Shown here in pieces: positions 30,503 to 38,886 of a stretch of DNA of 64,000 nt. Position 1 is the first letter of the stretch; each line of letters starts with the position of its first letter. A program made the translations under genes and the position numbers. The notes under the pieces were generated by a model that ran no database searches, had not been told where the DNA came from, and saw only the letters and a program-made list of their open reading frames with translations. The stretch is taken from positions 1,823,001 to 1,887,000 of the forward strand of contig NZ_AP029018.1 of NCBI RefSeq assembly GCF_037076525.1. The letters are read 5' to 3'. Origin of the DNA: Selenomonas sp. TAMA-11512. Lineage in GTDB: Bacteria; Bacillota; Negativicutes; Selenomonadales; Selenomonadaceae.

Positions 30503-31780
30503 TTATACAAAAAGCAGCGAAATCGCCGGAATGTAGGTGAGAATCATGAGCGCGACAATCGCCGCCAGCACGAACGGCACAACGGCAACCGACATGCTCT
30601 TCAAATCGACGCCGCATCCGACAAACAGATTCGCGCCGACCGGAGGCGTAATCATGCCGATGGCGAGATTGACGATCATGACGACGCCGAAGTGGACCAG
30701 GTTGATATCCATAGCGACGGCAACCGGCACGAAGAGCGGCGTAAAGATGAAGAGCGCCGATGTCGAGTCGAGGAAGCACCCGGCAATGAGGAGGATGACG
30801 TTGACAATCAGGAGGAAGATGATGTAGTTGCCGCCCGAGATGTCGATGAGTCCCTGACTGATCGCGAGGTCGAGACGGGAACGCGTGAGGATGTACGCAA
30901 AGAGCGATGCGCCCGCCGTGATGAACATGATGACAGCCGTCAGGGATACCGAGTCCACAAAGATATCGTAGAGATCCTTGAATTTCAGCGTGCGATAGAT
31001 GAAGAAGCCGACGAACAGACCGTAGACGACCGATACGCAGGCCGCCTCCGTCGGTGTGAACACACCGCCGTAGATACCGCCGAGGATGATGCCCGGCATC
31101 AGGAGACCCCAGAAAGCGTCCTTGAAGGAATCCCAGCGCATCTTCGCCGTCGCCTTCGGGAAGATTTCGACCTCCGCATTGCGACTGATCCAAAACGCCG
31201 TGATGATGAGGAAGACACCGATTATAAGCCCCGGAACGACACCGGCGATGAAGAGATCACCAATGGACGTATCGGCAATGGAGCCGTAGACGACGAATGT
31301 GATGGACGGAGGGATGATAACGCCCAGCGCTCCGGCCGACGTCATGAGCGCCGAGGAGAATGTCTTGGAGTAGCCGTCATTGACCATGGCCGGTATGAGG
31401 ATCATGCCGAGAGCGGCAACCGTTGCCGGACCCGAGCCGGAGATGGCGGCGAAAAACGCGGCAACGCCGACGCAGACGACGATGAGTCCGCCGCGGAGAT
31501 GACCGACAAAGTTCTGTGCAAAGTTGATGAGACGCGTGGAGATGCCGGCTTTTTCCATGATGGTACCGCTCATGATAAAGAACGGGATCGCCATCAGGAC
31601 AAACTTACTTGTCGAGGATGAAACGATACGCGGAAGCGTCGTCATAATCGCTTCAATAGGCTTGCCGGCTGCGTCGTAGAGCATCGCGGCGATACTGCCC
31701 GTCCCCAGGCAGACGGCGATCGGCGTGCCGATGAGAAGAAACAGGAAAAATACACCGAACAGAATAAATGATAACATCAT
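30503..31780 (-). CDS. dctM: TRAP transporter large permease subunit
   Basis: 425-residue membrane protein of the DctM family with about 12 hydrophobic segments; it is the ion-driven translocation subunit of a TRAP importer. Family segments include FFIMSGTIMEKAGISTRLIN, AAISGSGPATVAALGMILIP, GALGVIIPPSITFVVYGSIA and LAIGMITPPVGANLFVGCGV. The frame is intact, unlike its partners dctQ and dctP. It overlaps the end of the dctQ reading frame by 4 bp. The substrate is probably a tetronate or similar sugar acid, given the kinase/PdxA2 genes downstream (inference). Confidence 0.94.
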   Translation of the reverse strand: MMLSFILFGVFFLFLLIGTPIAVCLGTGSIAAMLYDAAGKPIEAIMTTLPRIVSSSTSKFVLMAIPFFIMSGTIMEKAGISTRLINFAQNFVGHLRGGLIVVCVGVAAFFAAISGSGPATVAALGMILIPAMVNDGYSKTFSSALMTSAGALGVIIPPSITFVVYGSIADTSIGDLFIAGVVPGLIIGVFLIITAFWISRNAEVEIFPKATAKMRWDSFKDAFWGLLMPGIILGGIYGGVFTPTEAACVSVVYGLFVGFFIYRTLKFKDLYDIFVDSVSLTAVIMFITAGASLFAYILTRSRLDLAISQGLIDISGGNYIIFLLIVNVILLIAGCFLDSTSALFIFTPLFVPVAVAMDINLVHFGVVMIVNLAIGMITPPVGANLFVGCGVDLKSMSVAVVPFVLAAIVALMILTYIPAISLLFV

Positions 31781-32258
31781 GCTTCCTCCCCTTTCTTCAC
31801 CTTTTCACCTGCAAGGTGCTTCTTCAGTACGATTGCAAACTCAAGCGTGCAGAAGAACGCGCCGATCGGCACAAAGGAGCCGAATATCCACTCCGGCCAC
31901 TGCATGCCGGCGGTCACCTGATGACGCCCGTACTGGCTGATCGTCATGAGAATTCCAAGCAGATCGCGCCCGAGTAGACCGTGCCCAGCAATGCGCTGAT
32001 CGAAGCCAGGAAGCGCTTCGTCTTCGGAGAAAAGATATCGAAAATCGCCGTGAATCCGAGATGTGCGCCGCGGCGAGCCGCAATTGCAGCCCCTATGAGA
32101 GAAAGGATGACGAACATGTAGGTCGTGATCTCCTCGGAGAAGGAGAACGACGCACTGAAAACATAGCGTGAGACAACGTTTGCGAACGCAATCGCCGTCA
32201 TGCAGACCAAGCATATAATCGAAACCCAATTTTCAATTTGGGTCAAAAGCTGACGCAT
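31777..32258 (-). pseudogene. dctQ: TRAP transporter small permease subunit, single frameshift
   Basis: Four-helix DctQ subunit. The first frame gives MRQLLTQIENWVSIICLVCM, FANVVSRYVFSASFSFSEEI and ARRGAHLGFTAIFDIFSPKT, the family core, and ends early after YSGAICLEFS. The true continuation in another frame is GILMTISQYGRHQVTAGMQW and FVPIGAFFCTLEFAIVLKKH. Adding one G at CTTGGAATT (about 31954) restores about 160 residues. It lies 13 bp after the dctP stop. Confidence 0.85.
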
Positions 32259-32270
32259 GATATGATCTCC

Positions 32271-33288
32271 TTATTCGATGCCAAAAGCAGCTGCCGCATC
32301 CTTGCCGTACTTGAACTTGAATTCGTCGATGACCGGCTGCACCTTCGCCTTGAAAGGAGCCAGCTCCTCAGGAGACAGGGTTGTCACTTCCATGCCGCCG
32401 GCGCGGAAGGACTCAGCCAGCTTGACTTCATTCGCTTCGACCATGTCACGTCCCCACTCGCACGATTCCTTTGCCTTGCGGCGAATGAGCTCCTGCGTCT
32501 TGGGATTGAGGCTCTCCCAAATCTTTGTATTGAATACGAAGAGATAGCTTTCATACGTATAATTCCAAACGGTCATATACTTCTGAATTTCATTGACCTT
32601 TGCCGATGCCGTGACGGAGAAGCCGTTTTCCTGTCCGTCGATCGTACCCTGCTGAATTGCCGTGAACGCTTCACCCCAGCTCATGGCGACTGGGTCGGCA
32701 TCGAAGGCACGCCAAAACTTCATGTAAAGCTCACTGCCCGGGACACGGATCTTGAGTCCCGCGACGTCTTCCGGAGTCTTGACGGCGTGCTTGCTGTTCG
32801 TGATCTGACGGAAGCCGTTGTGAACGGAGCCGAGATACGTAAGTCCCTGCGTCGCAAGGATCTTTTCATAATGCGCCGCCCGTCGAGTCAATGACCTTAC
32901 GCGCCTGCTGGTAGTTGTCAAACGTCCAGGGAATACCGGCAACGACGAGACGCTGATCGAGCGTGCCCAAAACAACGGTTGCATAGGCAGCCAAGTCAAC
33001 GGCGCCGTCGGCGACCATCTCGACACCCTTCGTCATGTTGCCGCCGGCGAGCTGGTCATTCGGGAAGACGTCGATCTTGATCTTGCCGCCGCTCTCTTTT
33101 TCCACTTCCTCGGCAAAGTGCAGCGCCGTCTTCGTGTCGGTCGCTATGTTCGTACCGTTGACCGTCATGACAAGATGCAGATCCTGATACTCATTGGAAG
33201 ATGCGCTGTCGCCTCCTCCGCCGCCGCATCCTGTAAATGCAAAAAGCGTGGAAACTACAAGCAATAACCCTGCAAATTTTCGTTTCAC
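32271..33288 (-). pseudogene. dctP: TRAP transporter substrate-binding lipoprotein, single frameshift
   Basis: DctP binds the substrate outside the membrane. The GTG start at 33288 has AGAGGAGGAAATAAT before it. The signal peptide ends in a lipobox (FAFTGCGGGGG). The N-terminal frame runs through NDQLAGGNMTKGVEMVADGA and VAGIPWTFDNYQQARKVIDS. After STGGA it shifts frame (about 32875, GGCGGCGC) to HYEKILATQGLTYLGSVHNG, LKIRVPGSELYMKFWRAFDA and AFTAIQQGTIDGQENGF, the DctP-type ligand site. Removing one base restores about 338 residues. This is the one site where the shift is opposite to those in the other five genes. Confidence 0.86.
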
Positions 33289-33315
33289 ATTATTTCCTCC
33301 TCTTACATAATGTTC

Positions 33316-33361
33316 AACATAGGACGTTACTAAATATAACACACTCTGCCAAATATTGCAA
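33316..33361 (-). promoter_or_regulatory. TRAP operon promoter with overlapping operator-like site
   Basis: TTGCAA (33356-33361), 17-bp spacer, TATATT (33333-33338) on the minus strand. Just downstream, GTAACGTCCTATGTTGAAC includes AACGT-CCT-ATGTT (33316-33328), placed where a repressor would block the transcription start. It matches the site at 26503 at 18 of 21 positions. Confidence 0.7.
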
Positions 33362-33507
33362 GATGTATTTATTGTTCTATTGTATTTTTTAATTGTTTGT
33401 GTGTAAGTACAAATTATTATTGAAATAATGATGATAATTGCGTTTTGCCGTCTTTTGTAAACAGAGCGGCTGTCTTATGGCAGCCGCTAACGTCTCGCAT
33501 TATAAAA

Positions 33508-33551
33508 GAGCCGTCCGCGCTGTTCTCAAAGAAAACAGCGCGGACGGCTCT
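33508..33551 (-). terminator. Terminator of the polysaccharide deacetylase gene
   Basis: AGAGCCGTCCGCGCTGTT pairs with AACAGCGCGGACGGCTCT, 18-bp arms, then TTTT on the minus strand. A second hairpin GCGGCTG/CAGCCGC follows at about 33467-33488. Confidence 0.85.
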
Positions 33552-33554
33552 CAC

Positions 33555-34391
33555 TTATCGTTTTGTCCATCCGTATTTTTCAAAAAGCGGCACATAGCGC
33601 ATCCGCTTCTGAAAGTCCGCCTCTGTATCGACCGTGTGAAAAATGGGGATGCGCTCAATCGCATAGAGATTGCTCCCGAGGTCGGTATTGCCGTTCTTGA
33701 TGGTAAACGCCGCCCTGTAGCCGGCAGCTCTGGCAAGCTCTGCGATATGGAGGTTGTATGTGCCTGTCGGATAGGCAAAATAGTGAACCTTCTTGTTGAG
33801 CTTTGCCTCTATAAACGCCTTGGATGCGGTCAGTTCCTCTTTGAGCTGATCATCGGACAGCTCTGTCATGGAGCGATGGGTCATCGTGTGCGACTCGATG
33901 GAGATGCCGTTTGCCTCCATCTCCCGCGCCTGTTCCCATGTGATGTAATGCGGCTTTTCTCCGACAAATCCCGCTACGACGAAGATCGTTGCCTTGAAGC
34001 CGTACTTCTTCAGGATGGGATAGGCATTTTCATAATTGTCCGCATAACCGTCATCAAAGGTGATCAGGACGGACTTCTCGGGGAGCGGCGCCCCTTCCGT
34101 CAGCGCCGCATAGAGCTCATCCGGCGATATGGAATGAAAGCCCTCATTGGCAAACCATGCAATCTGCCGTTCAAAATCATCCGGCAAAATCGAGAGCGAT
34201 ATGTGCATATCGTCCACTTTATGATAATTCAAAATGCGAATCTTGGGCCCCAGCTCTGCCTCCTCATTTCGATACGCCTTGACATCGTTGTCGGATTGAG
34301 ACAGCTCTCCGCCGACCGCAATGCCCAGCACCAGCAACAAGACGCTTCCCAGCAGAACCTTCCACAGCCAACCTCGCGCTATATGCCCCAA
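33555..34391 (-). CDS. Polysaccharide deacetylase (NodB/CE4) family protein, membrane anchored
   Basis: About 278 residues. One N-terminal membrane helix (KVLLGSVLLLVLGIAVGG) places the enzyme on the outer face of the inner membrane. The NodB domain follows with ITFDDGYADNYENAYPIL (catalytic Asp and metal Asp), SHTMTHRSM (metal histidines) and FAYPTGTYN. Members remove acetyl groups from glycans such as peptidoglycan. The start is likely TTG at 34391, preceded by AAAGGGAAAG; no in-frame ATG is well placed. It follows the phosphoribosyltransferase gene by 34 bp. Confidence 0.87.
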   Translation of the reverse strand: MGHIARGWLWKVLLGSVLLLVLGIAVGGELSQSDNDVKAYRNEEAELGPKIRILNYHKVDDMHISLSILPDDFERQIAWFANEGFHSISPDELYAALTEGAPLPEKSVLITFDDGYADNYENAYPILKKYGFKATIFVVAGFVGEKPHYITWEQAREMEANGISIESHTMTHRSMTELSDDQLKEELTASKAFIEAKLNKKVHYFAYPTGTYNLHIAELARAAGYRAAFTIKNGNTDLGSNLYAIERIPIFHTVDTEADFQKRMRYVPLFEKYGWTKR

Positions 34392-34425
34392 TTTTCTTTC
34401 CCTTTGCTTTCCATGTACGAATCCA

Positions 34426-34977
34426 TCACTCGGGTTTAAAGAGCGGCAGCTCCGCCAAATAGATGATGTCCTTTCGCTTGACCGCATCCCCCTCGGCGAG
34501 TACCGCCGCCTGTCCGACAACCGTGCCGCCGGCGATTTCGACAAGCTCACAAAGAGCCTTCATGGAGCCTCCCGTACTGATGACATCATCGAGAATGAGC
34601 ACCTTGTGTTCCTTGATGCGTCGAATATCCGGCTTGTTGAGACAAAGCGTCTGCACGCCCTGCGTAGTGATGGAAACATCCTCCACCCAGATAGGCTGCT
34701 CCATATACGCCTTGACGGATTTTCTTGCAACTACGTAGTAATCGTGCCCGATTTCTCTGGCAAGCGATGCCGCAAAGGGGATGCCCTTTGTCTCGGCCGT
34801 CAGGATGACCTCCGTCTCCGCCGGCACGTTCTTCGCCATCTCGCGTGCGCACGCTTCCGTGAGCTCCACATCACCGAGCATGATGAACGCCGCAATCGCA
34901 AGCGTATCCGATACATTCAATACGGGCAACCGGCGTCTGACTCCCGCCACCTCCAGCTCATAAAATCGATTTGCCAT
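34426..34977 (-). CDS. Adenine/xanthine phosphoribosyltransferase-like protein
   Basis: 183 residues. The type I PRTase PRPP loop is VLILDDVISTGGSMKALCEL, and ETKGIPFAASLAREIG plus YVVARKSVKAYM match the adenine phosphoribosyltransferase group. It transfers a purine base to PRPP in salvage, or acts as a PRPP-sensing protein. GGGGAGG precedes the ATG at 34977; the frame is open 70 codons further upstream but without a site. An exact base preference is not clear. Divergent lysA starts 137 bp away. Confidence 0.82.
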   Translation of the reverse strand: MANRFYELEVAGVRRRLPVLNVSDTLAIAAFIMLGDVELTEACAREMAKNVPAETEVILTAETKGIPFAASLAREIGHDYYVVARKSVKAYMEQPIWVEDVSITTQGVQTLCLNKPDIRRIKEHKVLILDDVISTGGSMKALCELVEIAGGTVVGQAAVLAEGDAVKRKDIIYLAELPLFKPE

Positions 34978-35043
34978 GATGTTCCTCCCCGCGTTTTCTT
35001 TCTCTCTGCAGCTTGCGCGCAAGCATACAGCCTTAGTATAGCA

Positions 35044-35073
35044 TTGACACGGCAAAAGGGCAATTGCTATAAT
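35044..35073 (+). promoter_or_regulatory. lysA promoter
   Basis: TTGACA (35044-35049), 18-bp spacer, TATAAT (35068-35073), about 40 bp upstream of the lysA start. Confidence 0.85.
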
Positions 35074-35113
35074 AGATGATGTTTTTACGCAGTATCTCCA
35101 CAGGAGGCCCCTT

Positions 35114-36370
35114 ATGACAGAAAAGACATTTCCTCTTACGAAAGAGCAGCTTGAACGCATCATCGAAATGCATCCGACCCCTTTCCACATCTACGACGAG
35201 AAGGCCATCCGGCAAAATATCCGACGCTTCCTGAAAGCGTTCTCCTGGGCGCCTCGCTTCCGTGAGCACTTCGCTGTCAAGGCGACACCAAACCCGAGAA
35301 TCGTTCAGATTCTGCGCGAAGAAGGAGCGGGTACCGACTGCAGCTCGCTCGCCGAGCTCATTCTTTCCGATGTCGCCGGTGTCAGGAAAGAGGATATCCT
35401 CCTGACCTCCAACGATACGCCGGCCGAGGAGTTCATCAAGGCTCGCGAGCTCGGCGCGCGCATCAATCTCGACGACATCACCCACATCGATTACCTTGAA
35501 AAGCACGCGGGGCTGCCCGACTTCCTGTGCTTCCGCTACAATCCGGGCTCCCTTATCGAGGGCAACGATATCATCGGTAAACCCGAGGAGGCGAAATACG
35601 GGCTCACCCGTGAGCAGCTCTTTAACGCATATGCAATCGCCCGGGAAAAAGGCGTCCACCGCTTCGGACTGCACACGATGGTCTTCTCGAATGAACTTCA
35701 GAATGACGCATTTCTCTTCACCGCCGAGATGATGTTCAAGCTCGCCGTCGAGATCAAAGAACGCCTCGGCATCACACTTGAGTACATCAACCTCGGCGGA
35801 GGCATCGGCATCCCCTATCATCCGGATCAGGACGCTGTCAGCTACGAATACGTCGGCGACGCCATCCATAAGCTCTACGACGAAATCCTCGTCCCCGCCG
35901 GCATCGGCGACATCATGCTGGCGACGGAGTCGGGACGCGCCATGACAGGCCCCTTTGACTGGCTTGTGACGACCGTGCTCCACGAGAAAAATACCTATAA
36001 GCACTATATCGGACTTGACGCCTGCATGGCGAATCTCATGCGTCCGGCCCTCTATGGCGCCTACCACCACATCACCGTTGCGGGCAAGGAAGTCGCCCCT
36101 CTCGATCATCTCTACGATGTGACCGGATCGCTCTGCGAAAACAACGACAAGTTTGCCATTGACCGCGCTCTGCCGAAGATTGAAATCGGCGACCGCGTCA
36201 TCATCCATGACGCCGGCGCCCACGGTCATGCGATGGGATTTAACTACAACGGCAAGCTCCGCAGCGCCGAACTCCTGCTGAGAGAAGACGGCTCCGTCGA
36301 GCTCATCCGCCGCGCGGAGACCCTCGACGACTACTTCGCGACACTGCGCTTTCCCGGCAGCATGATGTAA
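35114..36370 (+). CDS. lysA: Diaminopimelate decarboxylase
   Basis: 418-residue PLP enzyme of the fold-III decarboxylase family, catalysing the last step of lysine synthesis (meso-diaminopimelate to lysine and CO2). The PLP lysine is Lys56 in HFAVKATPNP. The glycine loop INLGGGIGIPY and ATESGRAMTGPFDW bind cofactor phosphate and substrate; the cysteine of GSLCENNDKFA comes from the partner subunit. AGGAGG lies 9 nt before the ATG. The variant is a little unusual for LysA (PTPFHIYDEKAIRQN start), so another fold-III amino-acid decarboxylase is possible. An ISLre2-type element inserted 29 bp after the stop. Confidence 0.83.
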   Translation: MTEKTFPLTKEQLERIIEMHPTPFHIYDEKAIRQNIRRFLKAFSWAPRFREHFAVKATPNPRIVQILREEGAGTDCSSLAELILSDVAGVRKEDILLTSNDTPAEEFIKARELGARINLDDITHIDYLEKHAGLPDFLCFRYNPGSLIEGNDIIGKPEEAKYGLTREQLFNAYAIAREKGVHRFGLHTMVFSNELQNDAFLFTAEMMFKLAVEIKERLGITLEYINLGGGIGIPYHPDQDAVSYEYVGDAIHKLYDEILVPAGIGDIMLATESGRAMTGPFDWLVTTVLHEKNTYKHYIGLDACMANLMRPALYGAYHHITVAGKEVAPLDHLYDVTGSLCENNDKFAIDRALPKIEIGDRVIIHDAGAHGHAMGFNYNGKLRSAELLLREDGSVELIRRAETLDDYFATLRFPGSMM

Positions 36371-36399
36371 GCCTGCAATCCGCAGATGTAAACCGTAAA

Positions 36400-37967
36400 G
36401 TAAGTGTAAAATAGTTCTCGGAGGGGGTTGCAAAAAGAGAAAGAGACCAGTACCCTAAAGTGTATGCTAACGAGGCGAATACACAAGAAGGAAGGTCTCT
36501 TATGGAAACTATTGTAACAGAAATCCTGGAAATAATAAAGGGTACAAAAGACAATATCTCACAAGAAGAACAACTGCGCAGTTACTTTGAGATCCTGATA
36601 TGCCGTGCAGTTAGTGAGGCATTCGAACGAATTGACAAAGAACTGGCAAAGCGATACGCAGCCAAAGGCTGGCACGTGGAACGGCTTGATGCACGGTGCG
36701 TGCAAGCAAGCTACGGAACGATTCAAATCCGTCGCAGGCGCATGAAAAAAGAAGGAGAAGCCAGTATATACCCCTTGGACAAAGAAGTGGGTATTCGCCC
36801 TTACCGGAGATACACCGCCTATTTGGAATACGTTATTGCCTGTATTGCAGCCAAGAGCGTCTACCGTGATACAGCCGCTGTCGTCAACCTGCTGAGTCCC
36901 GTCACGATAAGCCACCAACAAGTTGCACATGTCGTGAGACGAGTAGGAGAAACCTATGGTGCTTGGGAGAAATTGCAGGAAAGCACCGATCCCATGGAAG
37001 AGACAGAACTGCGCCGGCCGGAAGTTCTCTACATCGAAGGGGATGGACTCATGCTGCACGGGCAGAATAAGAAACAGCTCGAGCTCCATCGATTCCAAAT
37101 CGCCGAAGGCGTGCAAGAAAACGGCAACCGTCGTACCCTTATTGGCACCCACTATGTAGCGAATCTCGATCACGAGAAAGCCAAAGAGAGTCTGCTGCAC
37201 TATCTGGGGAGCCACTATGATCTAACCCATACCCTGGTTCTGAGCAACAGTGATGGAGGTGCCGGTTACACCTGCGGCGTCTTTGAAGAAATCCTTGGAA
37301 GCGTCGGCCGGCATGAGCACTTTCTGGATTGGTACCACGTACAAAGAAAATGCAGAGAACGCCTTTTATGGGCGAATTCGACCCTATACAAGAAACTATA
37401 CAAAGCGCTGTATACCCATGAACGCGAGGAAGTGGGCCTAGTATTGGATACCGTGGAATCTATGTCCCAAGATGAGCGACAAACGGAACAAGTGGAGCTT
37501 CTTCGAAAGTACATAGAAAGAAACTGGATATACCTTGCCGGCTTGGAAGAACGAGGGATCGGGGAATACAGGAAGCTTTTGGGGACGTGTGAAAGCAACC
37601 ATAGGCTCTACAGCTACCGGATGAAGAAGCAAGGCAGACGATGGAGTCGAGCCGGCGGCGAAGCGATGGTAAAGATCATCACGGGATTGAAGAATGGTGA
37701 TCTACGAGAGGCCATGGCAGCAAAGGCGGAATTGTTCAATGAGAAGGTAGGAAGAGACTTCCGCGGAGCCGTGCGAGAGGCATTGAAAAGAAGCAAGAGG
37801 ACGACGTATGACGGGGTCCGACATGGGAGGATTACAGTAAGTGCGCCGATGAGCAGTGGGATTGGACATTTGTCCAAATGCTTTGCTTAGAGGCAAAAAA
37901 AGACTATGCCACGAAGGCAGACACATCAAGGGTGAAAACTCACCACCGAGAAAATCTTGACACATAC
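36400..37967 (+). mobile_element. ISLre2-family insertion sequence, copy 2 (complete, 1568 bp)
   Basis: It has the same ends and length as copy 1, in the opposite orientation, and is flanked by its own 9-bp direct repeat AACCGTAAA (36391-36399 and 37968-37976). It lies between lysA and the promoter of the tRNA-Ala gene. Confidence 0.95.
36502..37890 (+). CDS. ISLre2-family transposase
   Basis: 462-residue transposase, almost identical to that of copy 1. Start METIVTEI follows AGAAGGAAGG. The motifs YIEGDGLMLHGQ and SNSDGGAGYTCGVFEE are intact, so the element is likely active. Confidence 0.93.
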   Translation: METIVTEILEIIKGTKDNISQEEQLRSYFEILICRAVSEAFERIDKELAKRYAAKGWHVERLDARCVQASYGTIQIRRRRMKKEGEASIYPLDKEVGIRPYRRYTAYLEYVIACIAAKSVYRDTAAVVNLLSPVTISHQQVAHVVRRVGETYGAWEKLQESTDPMEETELRRPEVLYIEGDGLMLHGQNKKQLELHRFQIAEGVQENGNRRTLIGTHYVANLDHEKAKESLLHYLGSHYDLTHTLVLSNSDGGAGYTCGVFEEILGSVGRHEHFLDWYHVQRKCRERLLWANSTLYKKLYKALYTHEREEVGLVLDTVESMSQDERQTEQVELLRKYIERNWIYLAGLEERGIGEYRKLLGTCESNHRLYSYRMKKQGRRWSRAGGEAMVKIITGLKNGDLREAMAAKAELFNEKVGRDFRGAVREALKRSKRTTYDGVRHGRITVSAPMSSGIGHLSKCFA

Positions 37968-37983
37968 AACCGTAAATTTTCTC

Positions 37984-38012
37984 TTGCCAAACATCCTGCA
38001 TTGCGCTATACT
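37984..38012 (+). promoter_or_regulatory. tRNA-Ala promoter
   Basis: TTGCCA (37984-37989), 17-bp spacer, TATACT (38007-38012), 13 bp before the tRNA. The IS insertion stopped 7 bp upstream of the -35. Confidence 0.75.
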
Positions 38013-38025
38013 GTATTATGTTCTT

Positions 38026-38101
38026 GGGGACGTAGCTCAGCTGGGAGAGCGTTCGGTTCGCATCCGAGAGGTCGAGGGTTCAATCCCCTTCGTCTCCACC
38101 A
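38026..38101 (+). tRNA. tRNA-Ala (anticodon CGC)
   Basis: A 76-nt cloverleaf with encoded CCA. The acceptor stem GGGGACG/CGTCTCC includes the G3:U70 pair that defines alanine tRNAs. The anticodon loop TTCGCAT is closed by TTCGG/CCGAG and gives anticodon CGC for codon GCG. The T arm has GGTTCAATCC. Confidence 0.95.
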
Positions 38102-38107
38102 GACGGC

Positions 38108-38160
38108 ATCAAAAGCCTGCCATGCGTCGGATATACCGCGCACAGCAGGCTTTCTTTTTA
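38108..38160 (+). terminator. tRNA gene terminator
   Basis: AAAGCCTGC pairs with GCAGGCTTT across a 24-nt loop, followed by CTTTTT. Confidence 0.65.
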
Positions 38161-38216
38161 TAATCTCTATTAGAAAGCAAAACGCCGCATACGAAATCGC
38201 ATGCGGCGTTTTGCGC

Positions 38217-38672
38217 TTACTTATCCTTATTCTTTTTTTCGGCTCGCTCCGATTTGATCTTTGCCTTGGCATCGGCCTTCTTGCGCTCGTTGCGATCACG
38301 CTGATAGAGTGCGTAGTCCATGCCCCAGTTCTGCATCTTGTGCTTGAACCACATAATCGGATGACGCCAGAACATCCCCGACTGCCCCGTCTTCATAATA
38401 GTGAGAAACTCCGCCGTCTGCTGCTTGCCGAAGCAAGGCCTCTCACATCGGTCACAGATCGGCTTCGTGATGCCGTAAGGACAGCGGCTCATCTTCGTCA
38501 TGACGGTCGCCAGGAGCGCCATGCACTTCGGACAGAGCTTGCCGCCGGAAGTGTTGTGGTGCTTATGACAGTATACGCCGAAGGTCTTGCGGATGTTTTC
38601 CTTTTCCTTCGGGATGTTGTTCTTGAACTCAGGCTCCTTGCGCTTCGGTAAAAAGCGAGAAAATATGCTCAT
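38217..38672 (-). CDS. YgbA-like (nitrous oxide-stimulated promoter family) cysteine-rich protein
   Basis: 151 residues. The core TFGVYCHKHHNTSGGKLCPK, CMALLATVMTKMSRCPYG, KPICDRCERPCF and FWRHPIMWFKHK matches the small YgbA_NO family, whose conserved Cys/His set probably binds a metal or responds to nitrosative stress. The C-terminus is a lysine-rich tail. The biochemical role is not established. It stands alone, transcribed towards the tRNA gene. Confidence 0.72.
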   Translation of the reverse strand: MSIFSRFLPKRKEPEFKNNIPKEKENIRKTFGVYCHKHHNTSGGKLCPKCMALLATVMTKMSRCPYGITKPICDRCERPCFGKQQTAEFLTIMKTGQSGMFWRHPIMWFKHKMQNWGMDYALYQRDRNERKKADAKAKIKSERAEKKNKDK

Positions 38673-38773
38673 GCGTACCCACCTTAATCATAATCGATAA
38701 AAATCCATTCTCTATTTTACTAAGAAGGTCTATTCTCGTCAAGTAATAGCGAGATAAAGTATGTATCATAAAA

Positions 38774-38800
38774 TATGTGTCAAGATGGTCTCGGTGAGGG
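38774..38800. repeat. Solo ISLre2-type inverted repeat remnant
   Basis: TATGTGTCAAGATGGTCTCG differs from the right end of the two full elements at two positions. No second end or transposase sequence is next to it. Confidence 0.55.
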
Positions 38801-38886
38801 GCGTAAATTTCTGCCGAGCTCGTTGCATGCATGCTTCGTATCGCGACTCAAGGAAGAGATATCCCGTATTTGATGTTCGCGTATTT

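Noticed and set aside
30479-31621. Plus-strand open frame of 380 codons opposite dctM
   Set aside because: Highly charged shadow of a membrane protein gene; hydrophobic codons read backwards give Asp/Glu/Arg-rich products.
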